In this document: piece by piece, positions 10,501-20,207 of the stretch
Layout of the letters: each line of letters starts with the position of its first letter
How positions within the stretch are numbered: position 1 is the stretch's first letter
Assembly: GCF_037975245.1 (NCBI RefSeq)
Contig: NC_092567.1
Span: 18,668,876-18,732,875, forward strand
DNA: 64,000 bases
DNA from: Apostichopus japonicus
Lineage: Eukaryota; Echinodermata; Holothuroidea; Aspidochirotida; Stichopodidae
Reading direction: 5' to 3'
Program-made: the position numbers and the translations under genes
Notes under the pieces: model-generated
The model's database searches: none
Seen by the model: only the letters and a program-made list of their open reading frames with translations
What the model was told of the DNA's origin: nothing

Positions 10501-13500
10501 GGGCCACTGAATAATCCAGAAAGAGCGAGCCTTTCTCCGTTAAACATGCAATCTGTGTCTTTGTGTCTATTTTGTATGGATTTGTTTTTACCCGTTTTCG
10601 TAACGTGCATATTCACTAAGGATGAATCTCCAAAAAGAGGATGTCTCCAATTTGACGGTCTGGTTTTATTCACGGTAAGCAGGCGCACATATTTAGGAGG
10701 GAGATAATAAACTTGCATGCTTTGAAAGTTTTGTCTTTGGCTTTTTTTATTATTATTATTATTTTTTTGCTTCATTTTAAAAACACGCATTTTCGTTAAG
10801 TCGCCACTCGATTAGATAGGAGCTTCATTTCGTCATGACAGACTGGTAATGTCATGAGGAGGGGTAAAAGTGCGTTGTTTAGATCACACCCTTAACTGTG
10901 ATGAGCACGCGAGCACAAAATGAGTGACTCAAAGAGCAATGTTGTTTAGATGAGCAATTCAGCAAGTGCTCATATTAGAATAGGCAACAAGAAAAACGCA
11001 TGATATGGTTTATGTCATGAGCACGCGAGCACTAAATGAGTGACTCAAAGAGCAAAAGAGCACACCGTGAGCAACGCGAGCACAAAATGAGTGACTCAAA
11101 GAGTAAAAGAGCACACCGTGAGCAACGCGAGCATGAAATGAGTGACTCAAAGAGCAAAAGAGCACACCGTGAGCAAAGAGCACACCGTGAGCAACGCGAG
11201 CATAACATGAGTGACTCAAAGAGCAAAAGAGCACACCGTGAGCAAAAGAGCACACCGTGAGCATAAAATGAGTGACTCAAAGAGCAAACGAGCACACCGT
11301 GAGCAAAAAAGGGTCGTTTAGATGAGCAATTGAGCACTTGCTCATATTGATATATTCAAAAAGTATATCATTCAAATTTTTGTTTAAAAGCTCTCATTAC
11401 ATCGAATGACACCAAGAAGTAAACCCTCACAAGATGAGATTTCTTTGTAAAATATGCAATAAAGAATTTAACCGTCATTTCAATCTTCGTCGACATGAAT
11501 CTAACATTCACGCTAGTAATCAAAAGGCGGGAATGATTACTGACAGCGAGGATGACACTGACGGTGTGAATGGTAAAGAACGTTATGTGAATACGCGTCG
11601 TGTCGGTGTGAAATACAAACATCGTGAAAGTGATTCGACCGATGACCGCAGTGAAGAAGACAATGACCTGGTGGATACTGAGGGAAGTAATGAACATAAT
11701 AGTTCGGATGAGCCGATTGAAACATCAGACGATACTGGCAGTAGTGGTAGTGAGGATGATGATGGTGACGATCACGATGACGAGGATGGTGAACGCACGT
11801 ATGATGCTGTGGAGACTTGGATGCACTTGCTCGAACTCAATAAGGCAATGTCAAAGATATTACATCATGGACTGAAGAACAAAGACGAGAGTGACAAGGA
11901 GGAGGAGGGTGATAATGTGTACGATGCGGTAGAAACTTGGATGACCTTGATCCAACTCAATAAGGCCATGACGAAGGTTTTACGTCATGGCCTGAAGAAC
12001 AAATACGAAAGTGATGATGATGAGGAGGAGGATGACAACGATGTGTAAGTTGTCGAAGAGACGTGGGTGACTATACGATCGATCTGAAGAAAGAAATAAC
12101 AAAGGTTTCGTATCGTATAGCATCACAAAACACCTAGGCGTGCTTGTTTGTGCCACAAGGCCGCACCGTCGTGGAATATTTTGATTCATTTGGCCGACAA
12201 CCCACAACGATACCAGGCAGTGCACGGTTCTTCTAAACGAAGTTGTTCGTTACGACACACGGCCATTACAATCGTTTAACTCTCACGTGTGTGGACATTA
12301 CTATTTGTATTATCTCTTACATCGGAGTCGTAGACAAAATATGAAGATATCGTAGGAAGGTTTACTGATAAGGGTCACCGTAATAATCGAGATGTATATG
12401 ACTTCATAAATCCATATTTGTATCTTTGAAGAATCATCATTTGAATATTGACGGTTCATAACTTCTCGTGCTTACTCTGAAGTTTTGTTGTTGTTCAAAT
12501 GTCAAAACAAAAAATAATGGTATAATGAATTATTCGAAATGAGGTTTGTCGGAACGGGTTCCTTCAGTCTCCTCACCGTTATGGGAACCAAAGTAGTGAT
12601 GCACTAAAGATATCACTGCTATTTGTATCACCAGTATTTTATTGGTTGGCGGAATGTTGCACAAATTCATTAAATAAAATAATAAATAAATAAAAAACTG
12701 TAGAAACATCGCTTTCTTTTCATTTTGACTCGACTTTGTATTCAAAATATAAGGTTTTCCACATGTCCAGTGTATAGGGTCAACCAAGCGTCCTTTTTTT
12801 TTTGCCTATTCTGATATGAGCACGTGTTCAATTGCTCATCTAAACGACTCTCTTTTGCTCACGGTGTGCTCTTTTGCTCTTTGAGTCACTCATTTAGTGC
12901 TCGCGTGCTCATGACATAAACCATATCATGCGTTTTTCTTGTTGCCTATTCTAATATGAGCACTTGCTGAATTGCTCATCTAAACAACATTGCTCTTTGA
13001 GTCACTCATTTTGTGCTCGCGTGCTCATCACAGTTAAGGGTGTGATCTAAACAACGCACTTTTACCCCTCCTCATGACATTACCAGTCTGTCATGACGAA
13101 ATGAAGCTCCTATCTAATCGAGTGGCGACTTAACGAAAATGCGTGTTTTTAAAATGAAGCAAAAAAATAATAATAATAATAAAAAAAGCCAAAGACAAAA
13201 CTTTCAAAGCATGCAAGTTTATTATCTCCCTCCTAAATATGTGCGCCTGCTTACCGTGAATAAAACCAGACCGTCAAATTGGAGACATCCTCTTTTTGGA
13301 GATTCATCCTTAGTGAATATGCACGTTACGAAAACGGGTAAAAACAAATCCATACAAAATAGACACAAAGACACAGATTGCATGTTTAACGGAGAAAGGC
13401 TCGCTCTTTCTGGATTATTCAGTGGCCCTCAAAATAGCCGTTGAATTTGATCAATCTCTTTCAGTTCATAAACTAACGAACTCTTTGTTATACATAAGGC

Positions 13501-15707
13501 GTGTCCAGGATACTAAATATACGCTGGTCTCGTTGTGATCATGAACACAAAGGGTATTACAATTAGACATCCACCTACCAGGCATAATTATTATTTTCTT
13601 AATGAGCGAGGGCTTATTCGTTATCCATGTTATCGAGTACCATTAAACATACAGATACAAATTCAGCGACCTAAAATAAGTATGCCGATCGTTTTAATGC
13701 AATAGCCAATGCCTGCGCTTAGATTATCACTAAAGGAACTAGGATTAAAGAGGAAACATTCTGGTCATTTTCCCCCCTTTTATTCGTTACCGGTATTCAA
13801 GTGACCATTCTGTACGTGGAAATTTCACGCAGGCTTTGTTCAACAGCATGGCATATTGCCTTTAATCAATTTAAACACTTAGACCTTCTTCCTCCCCCTC
13901 AATTAATCTTACTAGAATATCGCTAAAAAGTTTCCAATAATATGCTGGTTCATGGAATATAATGGGAAAATGTTGCTCGTTCTTAAAACGTTAAAACCCC
14001 CACACGCGTTGACTGAGTTATAGGAGACAAAGAATTTCACATTCGTTCACTTCACGAATATATATCAGTAGCTATATTATAGTTTATTGACGATTCGGAT
14101 ATCCAAATATAATATTCAATTAATATACCAAAACTGTGGGCCTATACTAATTTACCTCTCGAATTACGAATTTCTTCCCTGTCTCATTGCTGAAAACTAT
14201 CAAGAATATGATTTCAAATAAACCTGCTTAAGATACTATCATGCGACCTCATATAGGTACCGTACTGGTGGGCGACCAGTACATATATACATATATCAAT
14301 AGATATCATCGTAAATCCAATCATGGTCGGGAATGACCTAGGACTGTGGGCGATCTTTGGTGGCTACATCTCAGTTACAGGGAACCTGGGCACGTTACAA
14401 AGTAGGATTGCACGGGTGAGATCATTGATGGCTACATCTCAGTGATAGAAAATCTCAACTGATAAAAAATTAGGATTGCACGGGTGCGATCATTGGTGGC
14501 TACATCTCAGTTATCGGGAATTTGGGTCCGTTACAAAGTAGGATTGCACGGGTGTGATCACTGATGGCTACATCTCAGTGACAGAAAATCTCAACTGATA
14601 ACAAATTGGGATTGTACTGTGTGTGTGATCATTGATGGATACATCTCAGTGACAGGCAATCTCAGTCGATAACACATTGGGATTGTACTGTGTGCGATCA
14701 TATAGTTGCTACATCTTACCGGGGGTACAATCACAAGTTGGGATTGTACGGGTGCCATCATAATGGCTACATCTTTCCGGGGATACATCACAAGTTGGGA
14801 TTGCACGGGTGCCATCTGAGGGGGTACATCTCTTATGACAATCAAGATACATCCAAAATTGGGATTGCACCGGTGCAATCCGGGGCCCTCTATACTACTT
14901 TCATGTTGTGTTATAAACGGCATGAAAATCATTGACTATTGATTTTCAATTTAGAGATGAAGGTTTACGCGGTTTTCTAAGCTATTTCTCTTTAGTTAAC
15001 TATGACTCAACAACAACAACGGTTACATCTATTTGTTACGACGTCTCTATGTTCTGACGTCTCTATGTTCCGACAAAAAGAAATAATTCGGGAAAAAAAA
15101 ATAAAAAAAATCGTTTGAACCAAGAAAACAAGTTTTCTTACCCCAATATTTTTGTGACCAAATTTGTTGGGACAAATTTCAGATCACAAGCAATTTTCGG
15201 TCACAAGCACTGTTTGGGTCATAAAAAACTTTTGGTCACATTTTTTTTTTCGTGAAAACAAATTTGGTCCGAAAAATGTTGGTTCAAAAAAACTTGAGTT
15301 CCTAAAAAAGTTTGGTCACAAAAATATTGGGGTCACAAAACTAGTTTTCTTGGTACAAACAAATTTGGGATAACAAAAAATTGCTCCCAATTTTTTCTTT
15401 TTGTCGGAACATAGAGACGTCGGAACATAGGGATGTCACCCTCTACAACGACTAACTTATAAAGATACTATATTCACACATATTCACAACATTTAGAAAA
15501 TACGAAAACATAATATTAATTAGTCACGTTTGAGATAATCTTTTGCTCGTGAAATATGATTGTCTAAAATGTCAGCAATAAAACGAACCCACTTTCTTTC
15601 ATATTTCTGGTGTCAAACTTGCCTTATTTAGTAAAACGTAGGGGACTCAACTTACCTGCTTCCACAGCAGCGATCGCTACCACAATCAAAGCTAGGAGAA
15701 CCTTCAT
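7526..15707 (-). CDS. Invertebrate-type (i-type) lysozyme, copy A
   Basis: A secreted peptidoglycan hydrolase (destabilase/i-type lysozyme family, GH22-like) of 137 aa, with a role in innate immunity or digestion. Coding exons on the minus strand are 15656-15707, 8388-8552 and 7526-7722. Both introns are phase 1 with GT-AG borders. Exon 1 encodes a 17-residue signal peptide (MKVLLALIVVAIAAVEA). Exon 2 carries CMACICAVES and GCRWDVNSYSCG. Glu32 and Asp44 match the catalytic Glu/Asp pair of the family, with the same 12-residue spacing. Exon 3 ends with the conserved GYTPGCEEFARIHNGGPNGY region and YWSKVSACL. One usual cysteine region after the FQIK motif is replaced by YYIDATMMSNN, as in copy B. 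Intron 1 holds the 5.87 kb Polinton-like element. The family call is confident; which biological role it plays is not shown by sequence. Confidence 0.93.
7851..8216. repeat. Direct repeat pair in lysozyme A intron 2
   Basis: About 90 bp at 7851-7945 recurs at 8122-8216, sharing GTAAGTTTGGATAATCCC and GATCGAGTATATCTGTGGCG. The first 15 bases resemble a splice donor context. No copy was noticed in lysozyme B intron 4, so it looks specific to copy A. Confidence 0.7.
9024..9029. repeat. Target-site duplication, left
   Basis: TTCATG directly before the left inverted repeat. The same six bases lie at 14900-14905 directly after the right inverted repeat. Confidence 0.85.
9030..11351 (+). repeat. 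Left terminal inverted repeat
   Basis: The outer 550 bp consist of degenerate tandem units containing GATGTAGCC and CACCCGTGCAATCCCAA, with a perfect 20-bp palindrome at 9048-9067. The middle is unique and contains a 101-codon minus frame at 10485-10790. The inner end (11020-11330) is a tandem array built on GAGCACACCGTGAGCA and ATGAGTGACTCAAAGAGC. That array is about 230 bp longer here than in the right arm. Confidence 0.9.
9048..9067. promoter_or_regulatory. Perfect 20-bp palindrome near element tip
   Basis: GGATTGCACCGGTGCAATCC equals its own reverse complement and lies 18 bp inside the left end. The right arm has it at 14862-14881. It could be a binding or nicking site for a transposition protein; that role is inference. 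Confidence 0.55.
11434..12048 (+). CDS. C2H2 zinc-finger ORF with acidic repeats (element-borne)
   Basis: An intronless 204-codon frame in the core of the Polinton-like element. Residues 5-26 form one C2H2 finger (CKICNKEF, then RRHESNIH; spacing C-2-C-12-H-4-H). Residues 40-120 are mostly Asp, Glu and Ser. Two tandem repeats of about 40 residues follow, each starting YDAVETWM, containing LNKAM and HGLKNK, and ending in an acidic run. A third, decayed repeat continues past the stop codon (12045-12125, reading EETWV). The frame was therefore probably longer and was cut by a Tyr-to-stop change. One finger suggests DNA or protein binding. I do not recognise a named family, and expression is unknown. 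Confidence 0.7.
   Translation: MRFLCKICNKEFNRHFNLRRHESNIHASNQKAGMITDSEDDTDGVNGKERYVNTRRVGVKYKHRESDSTDDRSEEDNDLVDTEGSNEHNSSDEPIETSDDTGSSGSEDDDGDDHDDEDGERTYDAVETWMHLLELNKAMSKILHHGLKNKDESDKEEEGDNVYDAVETWMTLIQLNKAMTKVLRHGLKNKYESDDDEEEDDNDV
12045..12432 (+). pseudogene. Decayed adenovirus-type cysteine protease (PRO) relic
   Basis: Downstream of the zinc-finger ORF, protease-like motifs appear in order but in three frames: FDSFG at 12180-12194, CGHY at 12290-12301, and VYDFIN at 12394-12411. The FDSFG ... CGHY ... VYDFIN order, with the catalytic-type Cys in CGHY, matches the C-terminal half of the ULP1-like maturation proteases of Polintons and adeno-like viruses. At least two frameshifts and several stop codons separate the pieces, and the upstream His-Trp motif was not found. 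It is non-functional. The short motifs make the call probable rather than certain; a profile search of each frame would settle it. Confidence 0.65.
12813..14899 (-). repeat. Right terminal inverted repeat
   Basis: Reverse complement of the left arm, nearly base for base, including the 101-codon frame (13139-13444, identical protein) and the terminal palindrome (14862-14881). It has fewer copies of the inner GAGCACACCGTGAGCA array. One small difference is a missing A at about 13720 relative to about 10210. Confidence 0.9.
14900..14905. repeat. Target-site duplication, right
   Basis: TTCATG, identical to 9024-9029. Joining the two flanks with one TTCATG gives sequence that aligns with lysozyme B around 23735-23770. 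Confidence 0.85.
15045..15437. mobile_element. Foldback MITE in lysozyme A intron 1
   Basis: The outer ends are inverted copies of CTCTATGTTCCGACAAAAAG (15061-15083 and about 15396-15420). Further in, CCCCAATATTTTTGTGACCA near 15140 pairs with its complement near 15325. Lysozyme B lacks it at the matching place, so it inserted after the duplication. No clean target duplication was seen and no protein is encoded. Confidence 0.65.
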
Positions 15708-16195
15708 TTTGAGAAACGGAACAGAAAGGAGTTGATCAGTATCCTTCAAAGAATAAAAGTGTTGTGAGAAAACAAAGTTATAGTGTCTCTATAAAAAGCT
15801 ATATCATGACAGCTTCATGTAACTGTTATAAGTTGATGACAGGCGAATATGTGACGCATATGCTGATATCTAAATGTCAATAGTTTTTTATCGGAATCGC
15901 ATGTGACTTTAGTGTCTGCAACTGCCAACTGTTTGGATTAGGATTCTACTGATATATCATACCTTAAGAGCTAATTCATTCATTTCAGCCGAAGGGTTCG
16001 TCAAAATAAAACAAACGACAGATTAAAGAAGACGTAAACACAACCATCATCATATAGGTCTATATTATAGTGATAAATGTCATGAACAACCGCCCCCCTC
16101 ACCCTATCTACTCCCTCTCCCCCTCCACAGACAGGAGCCACGAACCCCAATCATCATCAATGGTATATATGTGATAGAGATAACTGTCATAAACT

Positions 16196-16659
16196 GTTAC
16201 GTTTTACATAAAACAAATAAAACGATATTGTACGATGTTATGGAATTCAACTGATATATATTGATGGATCAACTGTCACGGTAAGTAACAACTAAAACAA
16301 TAACCACTACTCCAACCCGAGCGTTTCATCTCTGAGTCAGGCTCGTCCAAACATGTAATATTAATAACATCAGGCTCGTACTTTAACACTAACATAATAT
16401 AAACAACTTCAAAAGCACCAGGGGTGCACTCTACAATCACTTAACACTTGGGTAATACAGTTACATACAAAGCCATTTTATACGCATTCACACACCAGTA
16501 GAATCACTGTTGTTGAATGGTACGGACTTCGGTCTGTGACACAAAGGTTCGGTCTTTGATTCCTACCTTCACCTGATGAGTCCAAAAAGGTCGAAATCAG
16601 TCGTATAGTGGAACTTTTCTTCATTACCGGTTTCGAACGTCTGGACATACAATCAGCGT
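16196..16659. other. No gene recognised
   Basis: Sequence between the end of block A similarity and a tRNA-like repeat. I see no exon, and the 61-codon minus frame has no family resemblance. Confidence 0.4.
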
Positions 16660-16728
16660 TCATAGCCTAGTGGTTATGGTGTCCGCATAAAAAGAGGGAG
16701 GCCCGGGTTCGAATCCCAGTGGAGGCTC
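16660..16728 (+). mobile_element. tRNA-derived SINE head
   Basis: It contains an A-box-like TAGCCTAGTGGTTA and a perfect B-box GGTTCGAATCC about 35 nt later, as in the internal promoter of tRNA genes and tRNA-derived SINEs. The acceptor and anticodon stems do not pair well, so a working tRNA is unlikely. A TA microsatellite follows 50 bp downstream. Confidence 0.55.
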
Positions 16729-16774
16729 GAAGTGTTTTTCTCTGTTCTGGATTTTCCAACTTACTACGATTTCA

Positions 16775-16776
<2 letters not shown>

Positions 16777-16841
<65 letters not shown>
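16777..16841. repeat. (TA)n microsatellite
   Basis: An uninterrupted TA run of about 50 bp and a short second run. It sits where block B similarity starts; block A has a TA run at the matching place (5730). Confidence 0.9.
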
Positions 16842-17129
16842 GTTTCTTAAGAGCAAGTACTTACTTGCTCTACTATACCACATTACCCGGGTGCGAAGTT
16901 CACAATGCCATTGTACTTAAAGCCGACAAAAGAAAGCAGCTGTGTCACGCTATACTGACCAGACAGGTGTTCCATTCACAAACTTTATCTCAAATTGTAT
17001 GACTTTGTAATAATATGATATGTTCATCAAATTCCAAAAAACCTTTTGGTTGCGTTGATAATCGTAACCTTTGCAGTCACTGCGGCGGATGAGTGTGTGT
17101 ATGTGGGTTATTTGTGTGACACCTTGCTT

Positions 17130-17410
17130 TTATTGTAAACACAATATCTCAAGAAGAGAAGCTTGCCCCAATCTCATATTTGGTGTGTAGGAGTACCACA
17201 TTGAAAAGAAGGAGCCTATTGATTTTAGAGTTCAATAGTCATTTGGGGCCACCAGGGGTCAAATTGGAAAACATTATAAACACGATATACCAGGAAGGGA
17301 AGCTCGGACCAATCTCATAGTTAGTATGTAGTTGTGACAAGTACAAGGAGCATATTGTTTTTTGGAAGGTCAGAGGTCATTTGGAGTTATCAGGGGTCAA
17401 ATTGTGGAGA
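17130..17410. repeat. Tandem repeat, ~130-bp unit
   Basis: Two to three diverged units share CAATCTCATA, GGGGTCAAATTG and an AGGAGCCTATTG-like phrase. Related single units occur at 17850-17905 and 20520-20580 (ACCACATTGAGTATAAGAAG and a variant). It is a dispersed short tandem repeat family of unknown origin. Confidence 0.6.
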
Positions 17411-17969
17411 ACTTGCTGCATTACGCCTCATTCGAATATGAGAGGCTGTTGGCAATTGGAAATCCGTAGATATGAATCTCTAATTCTCGACCAAATCTCC
17501 ATTGACTGAAGCGTGTCGCTAACTTAAGTCGCTGCATACATGCCTGTGCACAAATGTGTGTAATAAAACGTACTGTTTGTACTGTTTGCACATGCTTAAT
17601 GTATTGGAATGGAAGATATCATTGTTATAATCGGTATTTTATCCTTGCTGCATGTTGTTGAAGTTTTCCGTAGTATTCCGCAATTGTCGAGATTCAGTGC
17701 CAAATCAAAACTTCAGGTTTAGATGTAACGTTGGGGAAGTTACCAGGCACCGTTTACGAAAATTAAATTGCCGCCTTGTTAGATGTTTTAGAGGCAAAAA
17801 TCTTGAGGATCAGGTGGTAAAATTCACCTAGCGCCTATACTCAATGTACGGCTTGTAGGTGTACCACATTGAGTATAAGAAGCCTGTTATCTTTGATAGA
17901 GATCAATCTGTATGCTGAATATAAGGAAAGCTTTCTTCTCGGTCATCATCAGCTGCCAATGTGAATATT

Positions 17970-18361
17970 CAGTGGCGGAGCGTTCATACAGTCAGGGGGC
18001 GGATGCCTCCCCCCCCCCCGACGGACTCAAATGGACTGCTGGCGCCCTTTTCAGCTTTTTACCACTTTTTACTTATTCGGGATTATTGGCTTTTTTATTG
18101 CGCTCTCATCTACCTATTGAAAATGTCACATTTTGTTGGTGTAATTTTCTGACAAAATACTCTAACAATTATTTATTCCTGGTTTATCTGCAAATAAGCA
18201 AGGCCCGGAAATGCGATCTATGGAGTATCTTTACTCAAATTTTTTTTGTACGCTCCGCGCCAACCTGTGGTGGCGCTCCGCTTAGATGGTGTCGAGAGCG
18301 CCCCTACAGACCATTCTCGCTCCCCCCCCCCCCCCGAGCAATACCCCTAGCTCCGCCACTG
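17970..18361. mobile_element. hAT-like MITE with perfect 8-bp duplication
   Basis: It starts CAGTGGCGGAGC and ends GCTCCGCCACTG. Both sides carry TGAATATT (17962-17969 and 18362-18369), a perfect 8-bp target duplication as made by hAT transposases. The interior is C-rich. The 150-codon plus frame across it is chance coding. Confidence 0.85.
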
Positions 18362-18664
18362 TGAATATTGTTTGTCATATCTCAATGCTTTTTGCTGTAC
18401 TACTTATAGATTGAAGTATGTTGTTCTTCCTGGCTATACCCTAAAGCCTGTGCCATTCATATAATATATTATTCACGTAGCATCAATGAAACCACTCTGT
18501 AGTTTTGCTGAGTGGTTATTCAAAGTTGCTCATAAAGTGCGGTGGTCACCGAAGGTAACCATTTCGGTTGCTTGAAGTCACAATGTATAGGCCTAGAGCT
18601 AATTCACAGCAATAGACAAGCGACAACGTACGCCTCAAGGTGGTTGTGTAGGATATGTTGGTTG

Positions 18665-18939
18665 CCCAGCAAACACAAAACGTTATCATAACATTTTTGA
18701 AAGAGCCTCTAAAATAAGTTTTTATAACGTTAAATGTAGTGTTATAAAAACGTCGGCATAACGTTTTCATGAGATATTAATGTTATATTAATGATATATT
18801 AATGTTTTAACGAATTTTTATTTGAAATAATAGTCTGAAAACGTTTTTGTAACATATTTATTACACCACAAATAACGTTATCAAAACAAAAGACGATAAA
18901 TTTTAATAACGTTTTAAAAACGTTTTTGTGTTTGCTAGG
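18665..18939. mobile_element. MITE with CCCAGCAAACACAAAACGTT ends
   Basis: The left end reads CCCAGCAAACACAAAACGTT and the right end is its complement with few mismatches (AACGTTTTTGTGTTTGCTAGG). The interior is full of AACGTTAT-type repeats. The matching place in the third block (about 26540) lacks it, giving an empty site. The superfamily is not clear to me. Confidence 0.75.
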
Positions 18940-20135
18940 TGCGTGGCAGTGCGGTGGGGCGGGGTACGTCGATAATATTTGTTGCAGGTTTCACGGACCC
19001 GCACCCGTCCCATCTTTGCATGATTTTGTATCATTTTTGGTACTATATATAGGCTTACTCGGTATTTTCTTTCTCAATGAATTCTTGGAAATGTGATTAT
19101 TGGAGTGTTGGGGTTCCTTCAAAAGGAGTATTTAAATATGATGCTTTTATTGTTTAATGATAAAATTCTTGAAATCAAAATTTTGGGTAAACATATTGTG
19201 TAACACAGCATTTTGCTGACTTTACGTGAGTTAAAACACTGCTTTAAATCATTCGGATTGAAATTATTCATCACAAAGCACGAAGAGACATATAAAGCTG
19301 GGTAAGGTTATTCGTAAAAGCGAAATGGATTGGTAGGAATAATTCAGTGACCTATAGCGTAATTGCTCTCAAAACGTGAGGGGCTGAAAGCTCGTGGTGG
19401 AGTCGTCCCGCAGACGAATTTCATTTCTGTATATATAGATGCTACGTACGGTAGCCATCTCGAAATTTCTGTTTCATATGGACATTTTGAAGTTTCATCT
19501 CGAAGTCTACAAGTTTTATATCTCAAAGTTTCCTCTTTTCGTTTTAGCTCGAAATGATGACTGTTTTTGCTTGAAGAACTCGATGCTTTCTCTTCAAAGT
19601 TTGACATTTTATCTCGTAGTTTTGACGTTTGATCTCAATTGTCATTTGGACAATTTATATCAAAATTTGTAAATTGTATCTCTTAATTTTAAAAGTTTCA
19701 TCTAGAAAATGTGATGTTTATCGTTTCATTCCGACGTTTTATGTCGAAAATTGCTCCTATATATTTCGAAATGTAAAAGTTTTATCATAAAAAATGTTTC
19801 CATTCCATCTCGAACATGGGGCATAGTACCATTAAAAATGCGACTTTATACATGACAAAACGTTCGATATTTTGCTTCAAAATTAGGCGTAACACATCAG
19901 ACTGAAATACGATTTGTCTAAGGGGAATAACACTAGCAAAATATAAACATAATATGATAATAACAAAAAATAATTACAGAATACGATAATTCTCAATACT
20001 TAATTATATTCTTGATGAGCTAAACGTTTGACATTTAACGATTTTTAATTAAAGCATGAAATATATATCCTTTTTTAGTTTTATAACATCTTTTAAGAAT
20101 ATATATTAATTTGGGGTGATTTTCTTAAGATTTGC

Positions 20136-20141
20136 TTTATT
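20136..20141 (-). terminator. Poly(A) signal, lysozyme B
   Basis: AATAAA on the minus strand about 70 bp past the stop codon, at the same place as in lysozyme A. Confidence 0.6.
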
Positions 20142-20207
20142 ACTGGAGATTCGTGACCTTTACTTTAAGGGTTTTTCTTCCTTTAAAGCATAATTTCTTC
20201 ACATCTA

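Larger units (their letters stand above)
9030..14899 (+). mobile_element. Polinton/Maverick-like element with giant inverted repeats
   Basis: A 5870-bp insertion in intron 1 of lysozyme A. It begins AGTAGTATAGAGGGCCCC and ends with the exact complement, flanked by a 6-bp duplication, TTCATG. The terminal inverted repeats are about 2.3 kb (left) and 2.1 kb (right) and almost identical. The 1.46 kb unique core (11352-12812) holds a C2H2 zinc-finger ORF and a decayed protease frame with motifs of the adenovirus-type cysteine protease. A 6-bp duplication, AG terminus, long inverted repeats and that protease are known Polinton/Maverick traits. No polymerase B, integrase, ATPase or capsid gene remains, so this is a non-autonomous deletion derivative. 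A Dada-type element (6-7 bp duplication) is the alternative, but the protease relic argues against it. Lysozyme B retains the empty site. Confidence 0.8.
5725..16195. repeat. Tandem duplication block A (carries lysozyme A)
   Basis: Long stretches align in the same order with block B (16800-24545): the sequence after the TA run (5780-5950 with 16860-17040), 6000-6340 with 18990-19350, 7000-7730 with 19690-20410, 8400-9029 with 20880-21250 plus 23440-23750, and 14906-16195 with 23755-24540. Similarity is clear but imperfect, with many substitutions and indels, so the duplication is not recent. Block A differs by carrying the 5.87 kb element and an extra foldback element, and by lacking a 2.2 kb segment with two lysozyme exons. 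Confidence 0.8.

Noticed and set aside
11036-11330. Possible CRISPR array
   Set aside because: Units are contiguous tandem repeats without unique spacers, in a eukaryotic transposable element.
11010-11337. Repeat frames (MSDSKSKRAHREQ and complements)
   Set aside because: They read the tandem array inside the left inverted repeat and differ between arms.
15050-15440. Frame across the foldback element (69 codons)
   Set aside because: It follows the inverted GGTCACAAAA-type repeats and has no protein features.
17912-18364. 150-codon plus frame
   Set aside because: It spans a hAT-like MITE with perfect target duplication; there is no domain or conserved sequence.
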